NCBI GenBank assembly: GCA_026393835.1
Contig: JAPKZK010000156.1
Span: 1-49,295 of the forward strand
Length of the DNA: 49,295 nucleotides
From: Candidatus Aminicenantota bacterium
GTDB lineage: Bacteria > Acidobacteriota > Aminicenantia > UBA2199
Direction of reading: 5' to 3'
The position numbers and the translations under genes are program-made. Below the pieces are notes generated by a model, which worked only from the letters and a program-made list of their open reading frames with translations, was not told where the DNA came from and ran no database searches. Position 1 is the stretch's first letter. Each line of letters opens with the position of its first letter. This document shows, one piece after another, positions 17,601 to 26,220 of this stretch.

Positions 17601-20600
17601 AAGGAAAAAAAGGAAATGACAAAATAGGAGACCCCCTTAATTCCGGTATTAATGGCCTGGACGAATTGCTGCCTATCTACAGTGAAAAAGAGAACAAAAA
17701 ATATGGTTTTGAGCAAGGAGAGATCATCCTGGTCCTGGGAAGCCCAGGCGTAGGCAAAACCGTATCCGGACTCCATTTCTTAGCGGAAGGTTACAATATG
17801 GGAGGTAAGAAAGATAAAAAGCAAGAAACTGTTCTCTGGGTCTCATTTGAAAGCGACCTGGAGGGACTTTATTTAGCGACCCGGAGTTTTAGCAAGGAAG
17901 CCAAAGTCAAACAATTTTACGAAAAAATGGGTGAAAATAAAGATGAAATGTTCCGCTTTTTCCCACCTGCCCAATTAAACCCGGATGAACTGGTCAATTT
18001 CTTACTGGATGCCTGCAAAGGAGAAGAAGAATGCATAGTAGAAGAGAATGAAAATAAAAAAACTGAACCAAAAAAATTGCAGAGGTTGGTCCTTGACAGT
18101 GTGAATGATATCGAGCAAGCTTTCCCAACAGATATGGCCTTCAGATCTTTTATGACCTCCCTGGTGCAATTACTCAGGGAAAAAGGGGTAACCGTGATGT
18201 TTCTCTACCGCACCCGGAATTTTTTCGGCAAGGCAGAGGATATCGGACGAACCCTGGCATCGGTGGTGGATACTATTATCTGTCTCAAGGTACTGGAAAT
18301 TCAAAATGCCGTGCAAAAAGGTTTATTTTTACTTAAAGTCCGGGGTCGCGAACATCGCAGCAAATTATTAGCCATTAATTTCAAAGATGACGAAGGCATG
18401 TCCGTATTAGATAGCGGCTGGACCATGAGCGGTTTGATCAGCGGCGAGGCCGGTGAAATTAAAGAACCGCGCGTATCGGTCAAATTATTCTTTGAAAATC
18501 GCAATGAATTCTTAATCAATGCCCTAATTGTCAACGAATACAACCGTAGGTTCAAAGGCGGTCACACCAATTTCGTACATGTCCGCAAACCGCAAATATA
18601 TTCGGAATTCTGGAGTTTTAAGGGATCTTCCGGCGCCGGTCATTCAAATGTGCGGGTGCTTTCTTTGTGTGATTATTGGGCCGTGCATTTCCAGCGTGAG
18701 GATAAACTCTACGACCTTTTCGAGTATGTCAGCGCCACAACATACCAATTGGTTCACCGGGATGAGTTCTGGCGGCGCTGCGCTGTTTATTCATTTAAAA
18801 AGAATGCCTTTGAAATCTTTTCGATCCCCAATTATGTGGATGTCGGCGTGCTGGCGTTTCATAAGAAACTTAAAGGTTTGTCGGAGTTTTGGGATGCGGT
18901 TAAGCCTGGTGCTGATAATAACTGGGATAATTTAGATACAAGAGGACGGCTTGCACAATTAACCTGGAATGACCTCGATCCCATCAAAAACCCGAAGATA
19001 ATGAAGGCGATTGAGAAAATTAGCGGCAATAAATATTCCCCCCTTCGATACCTCTTTACCATGCCCAGCCTGGAATCAAAGGCGTCCTTCGTCTCTTTTT
19101 TCCTGGAATTGTACTGGTCCTTTGGCGGCGTTATCTTCGATCTTCGAAAGTTGTTTTTTGAATATGCCAGGGAATGTTCGAATTCTCTTTTAAAGGGAAA
19201 AACAGAAGATGTAATTAAGGTGGAAGATATTCTTTTTTTCAAAACACAAGCAATAGAGTTAAAAGGAAATATGGCTTTTATCGCCGAAATACTCATGCTT
19301 ATCCCGGAAAGAATTCTGAATAATGCGATTCGTTCTATGAATGCGGTATCTCCTAATTTTATAGGAGATATCTGCCGGCATGGGGAAGTGGCTCTTGAAA
19401 AATTTCTAAGAGAGAAAGCTGTAAGCCAGGGTGAAAAAACATTCTTAAGCCAGATCGAGAAAAGGTCAGGGATTAGCAATATCGATGATCCGCTTGATGC
19501 GTTTTTTGGGATTTACCCCAACGATATCCAGGGAGAAAAAATAGAAATTCCGATAATTGTGTTCATTGATAAATTGATAAATGAGCTAACGGACGATGAA
19601 ATCTGGAAGAAAGAGGATGGTGTAGCTGTTGGACAGGGTGCGACATTGGACGACCTAATAATTGCATTGAAAGATACGAAAAAGTCTGTATCCGATGTAA
19701 TATCAGGCGGAAATGAAAAAAATGATGAGAAAAAATTTGTTCTGATTATTTTATACTTCGTCGTAAGTCGGATCATTACAAACCGTGAAAGGTATCAAAA
19801 ACTACTGGAATGGCGTTACAAAGGGAAAAAAACTAAAGATGATCGGGAACACCTGGTTGAAATAATCCAGATCGGCCATAACAACTCCGCGGCCAAAGAA
19901 ACCCTCAAATTTCTATTTCAATTAGTAAACAACGGAATTGCTCCGAATCCTCACTACGGTAATTTCAATGATCAGACTTACCTTGCGCGTAAATGGTCCG
20001 GAGATGTAGCGCCACGCCCCAAACTGCCCGAGTCGAAAGACATCTTTGGCCCACTGGATTTAAATATGCCTCCGGATGCGTATGAATATAAACAGAACGA
20101 GAAAGAAAAAACAAATTACCGGATCGCCCCTTTACCATCATATGAGCAGAATAAAAAAAGGAGTAGCTGTGCGGTCATGGGGTTGTGGAGCCTGGGCATT
20201 ACTAAACCGGCCTTATCCCCGGAAATCGGCTGGATATTTATTGATGCTTTGACTGAAGATAGATTTATCAGACTGCGGGCCAGGAAAGGCCTGGGACTGC
20301 CGGCGAAAGTCTCGGTTTATCAACGGGAATCCCTTCAAAAAGACCAACCGGACATTTATGGGAGCCAAGATGCTGATGGAAATCCGGTAAAAGGCATTAT
20401 CCATTACTATGACCTGGCCACCCAGGATAAAGCGCAAGAAAAACCAGCCAAAAAGGAAGATATACATCGACGCACCCGTGAACGGGCTTCGATTCCTTAT
20501 TATTATCAAATCGAAGAATTCTTAATCAAAGAACTCGGCCGCTTCTTCGAACCCTCTTTCTTTGCAATCCTGAAAGGAAAAGAAGGTAATGATGAAGAAA

Positions 20601-20746
20601 AGAAAAAAGAGGAAAGACAAAAACTTATAGAGGATGTTCTCCAGCGCATTCACAATCGGATTAAAAACTTCCTGATAAAGGAATTCAAATTGGCTGAAGA
20701 GCCAGATCCAGCGGAGAGCCAGCAAAATAAGAAAACTTTAGATTAG
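14663..20746 (+). CDS. Giant HD domain-winged helix-double KaiC ATPase-solute-binding-protein-like fusion
   Basis: A 2027-residue single-gene unit with GGAGAGAGA before the ATG and no signal peptide or membrane helix, so probably cytosolic. Residues about 55-280 look like an HD phosphohydrolase: His58, HDIGK at 92-96, HH at 124-125, ALRHK near 190, LGDKLD near 275. Residues about 621-680 resemble a winged helix (LTVEDISNISGLDRGRILKY). KaiC/RecA-like domain 1 has Walker A GPPGSGKT (759-766) and Asp853 in a Walker B strand. Domain 2 has GSPGVGKT (1026-1033) and Asp1145. Residues about 1275-1935 show the motif order of family-1 type extracellular solute-binding proteins (IPNYVDVGVLAFHKKL; FFLELYWSFGGVIFD; YRIAPLP; GLWSLGITKPA; GLPAKVSVY). 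A charged helical tail ends the protein. The domain assignments come from motifs, and the function is unknown. A ligand-gated ATPase acting on a nucleotide or nucleic acid is one possibility. Confidence 0.85.
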   Translation: MPDLAIKGDETLPGQKNIDAICQIDWEFLEKVVLLARNCFENTRYKEVYRLHNTWDNHVANILGYIADFCFTTDLNLNKHEWTIIFAAAILHDIGKSLPYFHPAINEKKIHDDAFVLKNLEDAHHIISFFVLKNLVDKKPLKNLIKGNENQKKCCAQLNRFIKNFQGKIEKSSSEEDWQKYLQCAAWIALRHKTLNEKLLYVFDSYLPIKTGNTGSKENEEKDRITSLESDVKGNDEIKEINKGINEWINKKKFKLRNVGDIPDRFSILSALLQLGDKLDITKDRIREDRLYLEVLLDDMEEKKFRQEINTQKKYIIGPQSLIRWFQYYYVSGIEIKKQFTNNNNNEKEPDITQKQCSNKQETGINITIHYRYPECLRDDFLFIRLQLEKDFEDLGIISVLESALQEQKHDEDYRVTIQRIENIKEDNDGNKKTQRIIGLQRRGERLVYCLEKVWKSVGHDPKDDEYIKKKFQGCLELTDKKAAPILSCMKGVKSKTFSPENCDLFKCAEKIFQKDDGKASHPDWEQYSIKLKENICYLLCHDKRNSETVNKDVFGKIEKYLNILTNKDEEYNVMLSLSPQARVGLNEWKDEVAKESKKAQQGKLFYPPDSKTRFIPVSLDVAILLNLFRHLRDESLTVEDISNISGLDRGRILKYCGWLEHEQYLLLDDKAETYKINLDPAKYSIVERVLKDFDSQRSEMVSKIRDIARFGKPLALYSDLPQKSLKTRIGKLDSIFAPFNKDKEMEGLPLRKSILLLGPPGSGKTTLALDIVRQVRLQRLPEEIALYLTFSGDIQRLADDFKPLGWEYHDIAACVRSLSTLQGKTYLNDPDKFFKHLLNILDEFSPDLVAIDNLGYFLRLVPLEFCREIFNRLIKVLTVRGITSILIGDDIPNGIGFECFDTDGVICLHYKDGKREFEITKMRGREFAGGRHPFKIKNLSEKLKNLSKEDKRKFEKRDEPVIEIFPNIQMHLEVAQRNKGKKGNDKIGDPLNSGINGLDELLPIYSEKENKKYGFEQGEIILVLGSPGVGKTVSGLHFLAEGYNMGGKKDKKQETVLWVSFESDLEGLYLATRSFSKEAKVKQFYEKMGENKDEMFRFFPPAQLNPDELVNFLLDACKGEEECIVEENENKKTEPKKLQRLVLDSVNDIEQAFPTDMAFRSFMTSLVQLLREKGVTVMFLYRTRNFFGKAEDIGRTLASVVDTIICLKVLEIQNAVQKGLFLLKVRGREHRSKLLAINFKDDEGMSVLDSGWTMSGLISGEAGEIKEPRVSVKLFFENRNEFLINALIVNEYNRRFKGGHTNFVHVRKPQIYSEFWSFKGSSGAGHSNVRVLSLCDYWAVHFQREDKLYDLFEYVSATTYQLVHRDEFWRRCAVYSFKKNAFEIFSIPNYVDVGVLAFHKKLKGLSEFWDAVKPGADNNWDNLDTRGRLAQLTWNDLDPIKNPKIMKAIEKISGNKYSPLRYLFTMPSLESKASFVSFFLELYWSFGGVIFDLRKLFFEYARECSNSLLKGKTEDVIKVEDILFFKTQAIELKGNMAFIAEILMLIPERILNNAIRSMNAVSPNFIGDICRHGEVALEKFLREKAVSQGEKTFLSQIEKRSGISNIDDPLDAFFGIYPNDIQGEKIEIPIIVFIDKLINELTDDEIWKKEDGVAVGQGATLDDLIIALKDTKKSVSDVISGGNEKNDEKKFVLIILYFVVSRIITNRERYQKLLEWRYKGKKTKDDREHLVEIIQIGHNNSAAKETLKFLFQLVNNGIAPNPHYGNFNDQTYLARKWSGDVAPRPKLPESKDIFGPLDLNMPPDAYEYKQNEKEKTNYRIAPLPSYEQNKKRSSCAVMGLWSLGITKPALSPEIGWIFIDALTEDRFIRLRARKGLGLPAKVSVYQRESLQKDQPDIYGSQDADGNPVKGIIHYYDLATQDKAQEKPAKKEDIHRRTRERASIPYYYQIEEFLIKELGRFFEPSFFAILKGKEGNDEEKKKEERQKLIEDVLQRIHNRIKNFLIKEFKLAEEPDPAESQQNKKTLD

Positions 20747-20794
20747 GGTTCAGGATTCAGGGGGTATTTAAAAGATAGAATGATGAAGAAAAAA

Positions 20795-20996
20795 AGGAAG
20801 AGCGGAAGAGAAGAAAACCCAGGTTTTCCCAGCTTCGCCGCTTCCCAACTTCCTCGCTTCCTGTTTTTCCGTGGGCCTGTTTTTCTTCGCGGTCCTTCGC
20901 GTTCTTCGCGGCTATTTTTGCATTTTCATTTTTTAATAATGAAACCTTTTGGTGTACCTTTGTGCCTTCGTGTCTTTGTGGCTATTTTCATGGCTG
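20795..20996. repeat. Mosaic of dispersed periodic repeats
   Basis: The first part (about 20795-20920) has GGAAGAGCGGAAG units, then CTTCCTCGCTTCC and TTCTTCGCGGTCCTTCGCG, with a 9-bp period. It is nearly the same as 26018-26170. The second part (about 20932-20996) is the reverse of the GCACAAAG repeat at 14470. A 92-codon open frame across it is repeat, not a gene. Confidence 0.8.
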
Positions 20997-21007
20997 GCGG
21001 GTTTTCA

Positions 21008-21036
21008 TTGCCAATGCCTCATCGATATGCTATAAT
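21008..21036 (+). promoter_or_regulatory. Promoter of the AAA-like/PD-(D/E)XK gene
   Basis: TTGCCA (21008-21013), 17 bases, TATAAT (21031-21036) with an extended TGC before the -10. AGGTGA (21043-21048) serves as ribosome-binding site. Confidence 0.75.
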
Positions 21037-21054
21037 GGTTCCAGGTGATAGCAG

Positions 21055-22776
21055 ATGAAAATGAAAAAACTGCCCATTGGGGTGTCGGATTTTAAAGACA
21101 TGATGACAGGGAATTACTACTACGTGGATAAAACCCTGTTTATCAAAGAAATCATCGACAGCGGCGACAAAATCCTCCTGATTCCCCGTCCCCGTCGCTT
21201 CGGCAAGACGCTCAACCTTTCCATGCTGAAATATTTTTACGACTGCTGCCCGCCAACCTGGGCGCCGAATCCGGAATCGCAGCCTCCTGGACATTTATTC
21301 GATTCCCTGGCTATCTCTGGCGCGGGCCAGGAGTACCTGGATAAAATGGGAAAACATCCGGTTATCTTTTTGAGCTTCAAAGACACAAAAGAGATGGACT
21401 GGGAATCGTGCCTGGATAATATAAAAAAACTTATCCGGAAAGAGTATGCCCGGCATCACTACCTACTTGATAGTCAAAAACTAATGCCCCATGAACGGGA
21501 TTATTTCCAGGAAATCATCGATCTAAAGGGAAATAAAAGCGACTATGCAAACAGCCTGGAAAACCTGCTGATTTTCTTAAGCCGACATTATAATAAACGG
21601 GCGGTTATATTGATCGATGAATATGACGCCCCGGTTCATGCCGGTTATAATTACGGATATTATGACGAAATTATTAATTTTATACGTAACTTCCTGGGCG
21701 GGGGCCTCAAAGATACCGGACAATACCTGGAAAAAGGTGTTGTAACCGGCATTATGCGCATCGCAAAAGAATCCATTTTTTCCGGCTTTAATAACCCCGG
21801 CGTATATACGCTGCTGTCGCCAAAATTCAGCGACTCTTTCGGGTTCACCGAAGAGGAAGTCAAAACCATGCTGGCGGATTTCCAGGTTTCGCATATGATT
21901 GACCAGGTCCAGTTGTGGTATAACGGATATCTATTCGGCGGTAAGGTTATTTATAATCCCTGGTCTATTATCAATTTCTTGAACGATCCGGAAAAAAAAC
22001 TGAGACCCTACTGGCTCAATACTTCCGGCAACGAGATCATAGAGTCCCTGCTTACCAGGGAAGGAAAAGAACTCAAGGAAGAATTGGAGCAGCTTATACG
22101 CGGTGAGTCCATTGAAAAAGCCATCGATGAAAACATCATTTTGAAAGAAGTCACCTTGCGTGAGGATTTATTGTGGACTTTTTTATTAATGGGCGGATAC
22201 CTGAAACAGACCTCCGAAAGGCTGGACGATGTTTCGGAAAAAGCCTATTATACCCTTTCGATTCCCAATAAAGAAGTAAGGGCAACCTATACCGGTATTA
22301 TCGATCGTTATTTTTCCAATAAGATCGAAAACAAACAACTGGAGACCATGCTCAAGGCATTAATCGCCGGCGATATCAAACTCTTTGAAAAAATGTTGAA
22401 AATGATCGTGGTTTCGGTATTCAGTTATCATGATTTCGGTAATAAGCCGGAGAAAGTGTATCATGCCCTTGTGGCCGGGTTGCTGATCTGGATTTCCAAT
22501 ACGCATGAAGTAAAATCCAACCGTGAATCCGGTTACGGCAGGTATGATATCATGATTATTCCCAAAAACCCGGTTCAAACCGGGTATGTGATCGAATTCA
22601 AGTCGGTGGATAAAGACGAAAATGAAACGGTAGAAAATGCAATTAAAGTCGCCCTGGCCCAGATCGAAGCAAAAAAATACGAAACTGAACTGGTGGAAAG
22701 AGGAATTAAACATATCAAAAAGCTGGCCATTGCCTTTTCAGGCAAAGAAGTCTTTGTACGCGAACCCGGTTCATAG
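21055..22776 (+). CDS. AAA-ATPase-like/PD-(D/E)XK nuclease superfamily protein
   Basis: The complete 573-residue member of the family whose C-terminal half opens the window. The N-terminal part reads KLPIGVSDFKDMMTGNYYYV, then a P-loop-like PRPRRFGKTLNLSML, and a Walker B VILIDEYDAPVH, which is the AAA-ATPase-like domain. The C-terminal part has GRYDIMI and YVIEFKS, the PD-(D/E)XK nuclease residues. The start is ATG 21055 (AGGTGA six bases upstream); ATG 21061 is possible. This family is often multi-copy in anaerobe and uncultured genomes; its role is unproven (mobile element, defence or DNA repair). A terminator-like hairpin follows the stop. Confidence 0.9.
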   Translation: MKMKKLPIGVSDFKDMMTGNYYYVDKTLFIKEIIDSGDKILLIPRPRRFGKTLNLSMLKYFYDCCPPTWAPNPESQPPGHLFDSLAISGAGQEYLDKMGKHPVIFLSFKDTKEMDWESCLDNIKKLIRKEYARHHYLLDSQKLMPHERDYFQEIIDLKGNKSDYANSLENLLIFLSRHYNKRAVILIDEYDAPVHAGYNYGYYDEIINFIRNFLGGGLKDTGQYLEKGVVTGIMRIAKESIFSGFNNPGVYTLLSPKFSDSFGFTEEEVKTMLADFQVSHMIDQVQLWYNGYLFGGKVIYNPWSIINFLNDPEKKLRPYWLNTSGNEIIESLLTREGKELKEELEQLIRGESIEKAIDENIILKEVTLREDLLWTFLLMGGYLKQTSERLDDVSEKAYYTLSIPNKEVRATYTGIIDRYFSNKIENKQLETMLKALIAGDIKLFEKMLKMIVVSVFSYHDFGNKPEKVYHALVAGLLIWISNTHEVKSNRESGYGRYDIMIIPKNPVQTGYVIEFKSVDKDENETVENAIKVALAQIEAKKYETELVERGIKHIKKLAIAFSGKEVFVREPGS

Positions 22777-22806
22777 TTTATATACAATGATGAATGATGA
22801 ATGATG

Positions 22807-22856
22807 AAAAAAGATGGTCAGTGTTTGTCTGTGTTCGTCCGTGGCTCATCTTTTTT
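22807..22856 (+). terminator. Terminator-like hairpin with periodic loop
   Basis: AAAAAAGATG (22807-22816) pairs with CATCTTTTTT (22847-22856), followed by more T. The loop carries GTGTTTGTCTGTGTTCGTCC, a roughly 9-bp periodic run. The rest of the gap to 23065 has no gene; TGCTATCTT near 22981 may be a weak extended -10. Confidence 0.6.
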
Positions 22857-23065
22857 TAAAGGCTTTTAGTACTATAGGCAACCAAAAGGCTCGCGTAAAG
22901 CCTGGAATATATCCCCTTTAACCATAGGGAATAAATAAAGGTAAAGTTTTATAAATCTGTACTGCAAATGAGAGGAATTATGCTATCTTATTTGGAGCAC
23001 TGAGCGGTCGAAATGAACCTGATGGCTGATGGTGCCCGATCTATTAAAGATTTTTGGAGGTATGC

Positions 23066-25930
23066 ATGAAAAAAAAAGTGTTCTCGGTTTTAATGGCTTT
23101 TTCGGTTATTGTAATGTTTGCCGGTTTTACGCATCCGCAGGAGATAAAGAATAGCCGGGTGAGGCAGTGGAAAGGAGGAGTCGGATTGAATGCGTCGGTA
23201 ACGAATAAGTTTGCCGCCTCGATGGATAACCCGCTTTTGGAGTGGAACACCTTCCTGGGGGGAGAATTGACCACTGAAGACGGTAGTGGGATAGCCATAG
23301 ACAGAAGTGGGAATATCTATGTGATCGGAACTAGTAGTGATCCTTGGGGCAGCCCGCTGAACCCCTTTACGGGTATAGTAGATGCCTTTGTGGCTAAGTT
23401 AAGTCCCGACGGTGTCCTCCAGTGGCATACATTCCTGGGTGGGAGTATTTATACTTTTGGCAATTCTATAGTAATAGACAACGGCGGGAATATATATGTA
23501 ACCGGGGAGAGTTCTACCACCTGGGGCAGTCCGGTGAATCCATTTGACGATGGGGCCTATAATTATTTTGTGGCCAGGCTGAATTCGAATGGGGTTCTGC
23601 AGTGGAATACATTTCTGGCCGGGAATAACGATCAATTAAGAAGCGACATAGTAGTAGACCAAAGCGGGGATATCTATGTGACCGGATGCAATGAAAAGAC
23701 CTGGGGCAGCCCGGTGAATCCTTTTGCAGGTCAAAGAGACGCCTTTGTGGCCCGGTTGAAATCGAATGGAGTTCTAATGTGGAACACATTCTTGGGCGGA
23801 ATTTACTTCGATTATGGCAGGGGTATAGCAACAGACAACAGTGGGAATATCTATGTGACCGGATCCAGCAGCAGCACCTGGGGCAGCCCGGTGAACCCTT
23901 TTATCGGTGAGAGGTGCAATGCTTTTGTGGCCAGGCTGAATTCGGATGGAGTTCTGCAGTGGAGTACATTTTTTGGGGGGGGAAAAGGTGATTATGGAAG
24001 GGCAATAGCAGCAGACGCAAACGGTAACATCTTTGTAAGTGGGGCAAGTGAAATGATTGAGGATTCTATGGGAATGGGCCTTGATGTCTTTGTGGCCAGG
24101 TTGAATTCCAATGGAATTTGGCAGTGGAACACCTACCTGGGGGGTGGAAATTACGATTGGGGGTATGACTTAGCACTAGACGGCAGGGGGAATATCTATG
24201 TGTGCGGGGACAGTAATTCCACCTGGGGCAGCCCGGTGAACCCTTTTGTAGGTGAGAGCAATGCTTTTGTGGCCATGCTGGATGCCAATGGAGCCTGTCA
24301 GTGGAATACATTTTTGGGTGGTGATATAGAAAGTGGCTCTAGCATTGCAATAGATGAAAGTAGGAATATCTATGTGACCGGATATAGTTTTTCCACCTGG
24401 GGCAGCCCGGTGAATCCACATTCCGGTTGGAATGATGCCTTTGTGGCCAAGATTGTAGATACAGATGTTCCCCCCTATGAAATCACTTTAAACCGGGACA
24501 AACTCTATTTTGGCTCTACAGGGAATGTTTCGATCCACTCTCAAACTTTTATTGTTAGTTCTAACATCTCTACTCCAAATGTACCGATATGGTCGATTAC
24601 CAGCGATCAAACCTGGCTTTACTTTACTCCCACCGAAGGCACGGGGCCGGGTTTGATTACCGTTTCGGTTAATCCGGATAGCTTATCAGCAGGTACTTAT
24701 ACCGGGACTATTACCGTCAGCGACCCTATAGCCGTCAATTCACCGCAAACGATCAGTGTTACCCTGGATATATACAGTCCTGGCCAAACCACAGGTCCCT
24801 TTGGTGAATATTCAACTCCTACGGACGGTTCCCTGGTGTCCGGCAGTGTGCCTTTTACCGGTTGGGCGCTGGATGATATTGGGGTTGAGAGTGTTAAAAT
24901 ATACCTACTGGACGGGAGTACTTCGACTTATATAGGAGATGCCGCTTTCATCGAAGGAGCGTGGCCGGATGTCGAACTGGCCTACCCCGGTTTCCCCATG
25001 AATTATCGCGCCGGTTGGTGTTATTTGATGCTGACCAATTCCCTGCTTGGCAGCGGTAATGGAACATTTACCATCGCTGCCATTGCCATTGACCGGGAAG
25101 GAAACCAGGTCAGCTTAGGCGCCAAAACCATAACTGTTGACAATGCCCACGCCGTCAAGCCCTTTGGCGCCATCGATACCCCCGGGCAGAATGGAACAGT
25201 ATCGGGACGCAGTTACCGCAATAACGGCTGGGTTTTAACCCCGCCGCCCAACCTGCTGCCCACCGATGGAACCACGATTAATGTGTGGGTGGATGGAGTT
25301 AGGCTGGGTCATCCCCTATATAATCTTTACCGCCCCGATGTGTCTTCGCTATTCCCCGGGTATGCCAACAGTAATGGGGCCGGTGGGTATTTCGATTTCG
25401 ACACGACAGCCTATGAAAACGGCATGCATTCGATTTTTTGGACGGCCACCGACAACGCAGGAAACACGGACGGCATTGGCAGCCGGTATTTTTACATCCT
25501 GAACACCGGGAGTTCGTATATCTCGGCAATCTCTACACCCAAATTTAAAGATATACTCGCTGTTCCCCTTTCCCATGACGATCCGGTGAAATTAAAGAAA
25601 GGATTTAATGATAGTTGTTTGGCTGAAGAGGTATTGCCGGATGCGGATGGGATGGTATCTATTCGCTGCCATGAACTGGAGAGGATAGAACTCCAGGTGT
25701 CTCAAGCCGGGAATAACGTAGAAGGTTACCTGGTGGTAGGACAGCGGTTGAAGAGATTACCTATAGGGTCTACCCTGGACAGCGGTACAGGAACATTCAA
25801 TTGGATACCCGGACCGGGATTTATCGGGATGTACCGGTTGGTCTTTGTAGAGACCGATAAAAAGGGTGAACAATCCCGGGAAAAAATCAGTGTCACTATT
25901 ATACCCAAATTTTCCAGGGTTATAAATTGA
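23066..25930 (+). CDS. Secreted SBBP-repeat (beta-propeller) protein
   Basis: A 954-residue exported protein; GGAGG five bases upstream fixes the ATG at 23066. The signal peptide covers about residues 1-24. Seven repeats of about 60 residues follow (about 50-470), each with GNIYVTG, TWGSPVNPF, AFVARLNS and WNTFLGG-type motifs. This is the SBBP (PF06739-like) repeat in a number suiting one seven-bladed propeller. A BACON-like domain (TWLYFTPTEGTG, GTYTGTITVSDP), a tandem Ig-like module (GPFGEYSTP, GWALDD, AVKPFGAIDTP) and a terminal domain (LPIGSTLD, WIPGPGF) match those in the LVIVD protein at 2721. Probably surface-exposed or secreted; the ligand is unknown. Confidence 0.88.
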   Translation: MKKKVFSVLMAFSVIVMFAGFTHPQEIKNSRVRQWKGGVGLNASVTNKFAASMDNPLLEWNTFLGGELTTEDGSGIAIDRSGNIYVIGTSSDPWGSPLNPFTGIVDAFVAKLSPDGVLQWHTFLGGSIYTFGNSIVIDNGGNIYVTGESSTTWGSPVNPFDDGAYNYFVARLNSNGVLQWNTFLAGNNDQLRSDIVVDQSGDIYVTGCNEKTWGSPVNPFAGQRDAFVARLKSNGVLMWNTFLGGIYFDYGRGIATDNSGNIYVTGSSSSTWGSPVNPFIGERCNAFVARLNSDGVLQWSTFFGGGKGDYGRAIAADANGNIFVSGASEMIEDSMGMGLDVFVARLNSNGIWQWNTYLGGGNYDWGYDLALDGRGNIYVCGDSNSTWGSPVNPFVGESNAFVAMLDANGACQWNTFLGGDIESGSSIAIDESRNIYVTGYSFSTWGSPVNPHSGWNDAFVAKIVDTDVPPYEITLNRDKLYFGSTGNVSIHSQTFIVSSNISTPNVPIWSITSDQTWLYFTPTEGTGPGLITVSVNPDSLSAGTYTGTITVSDPIAVNSPQTISVTLDIYSPGQTTGPFGEYSTPTDGSLVSGSVPFTGWALDDIGVESVKIYLLDGSTSTYIGDAAFIEGAWPDVELAYPGFPMNYRAGWCYLMLTNSLLGSGNGTFTIAAIAIDREGNQVSLGAKTITVDNAHAVKPFGAIDTPGQNGTVSGRSYRNNGWVLTPPPNLLPTDGTTINVWVDGVRLGHPLYNLYRPDVSSLFPGYANSNGAGGYFDFDTTAYENGMHSIFWTATDNAGNTDGIGSRYFYILNTGSSYISAISTPKFKDILAVPLSHDDPVKLKKGFNDSCLAEEVLPDADGMVSIRCHELERIELQVSQAGNNVEGYLVVGQRLKRLPIGSTLDSGTGTFNWIPGPGFIGMYRLVFVETDKKGEQSREKISVTIIPKFSRVIN

Positions 25931-26017
25931 CGAATAATTTCCCATTGAAAATAATTTTAATGAAGGGGCGGATTCTAAAACCGTCCCTTCATCAGGTAAA
26001 TTAGGGTCAGGGATCAG

Positions 26018-26170
26018 GAAAAAAGGAAGCGCGGAAAAAAAACAGAAGAGAAGAAAAACCGGATTTTCCCAGCTTCGTCGCTTCCCAACTTCCCAACTTC
26101 CTCGCTTCCTGTTTTTCCGTGGGCTTGTTTTTCTTCGCGGTACTTCGCGTTCTTCGCGGCTATTTTTATA
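26018..26170. repeat. Dispersed periodic repeat (second copy of 20795-20920)
   Basis: Starts with GGAAGCGCGGAA units, then CCCAGCTTCGTCGCTTCCC, CTTCCTCGCTTCCTG and the 9-bp series TTCTTCGCGGTACTTCGCG. It is nearly the same as the 20795-20920 block, with small insertions. Both copies lie just upstream of an extended -10 promoter. Confidence 0.8.
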
Positions 26171-26204
26171 TAAGGAAATCACCCCTATCCAAAAGCGCCG
26201 AAAT

Positions 26205-26214
26205 GTGGTATACT
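26205..26214 (+). promoter_or_regulatory. Extended -10 promoter giving a probable leaderless transcript
   Basis: TGGTATACT: an extended -10 with TATACT at 26209-26214, six bases before the ATG at 26221. No clear -35 or ribosome-binding site is present, so the message would begin at or next to the start codon. Confidence 0.5.
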
Positions 26215-26220
26215 GGATGC

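Noticed and set aside
14663..20746. A circadian-clock KaiC
   Set aside because: There is no kaiA or kaiB, the two ATPase domains are embedded in a far larger protein, and domain 1 lacks the catalytic Glu pair.
14663..20746. Exported ABC-transporter binding protein
   Set aside because: The binding-protein-like part is at the C-terminus of a protein with no signal peptide, and no permease genes are nearby.
20780..21058. A 92-codon open frame before the AAA-like gene
   Set aside because: It is built from dispersed 9-bp repeats, has no protein-like pattern and contains the promoter of the next gene.
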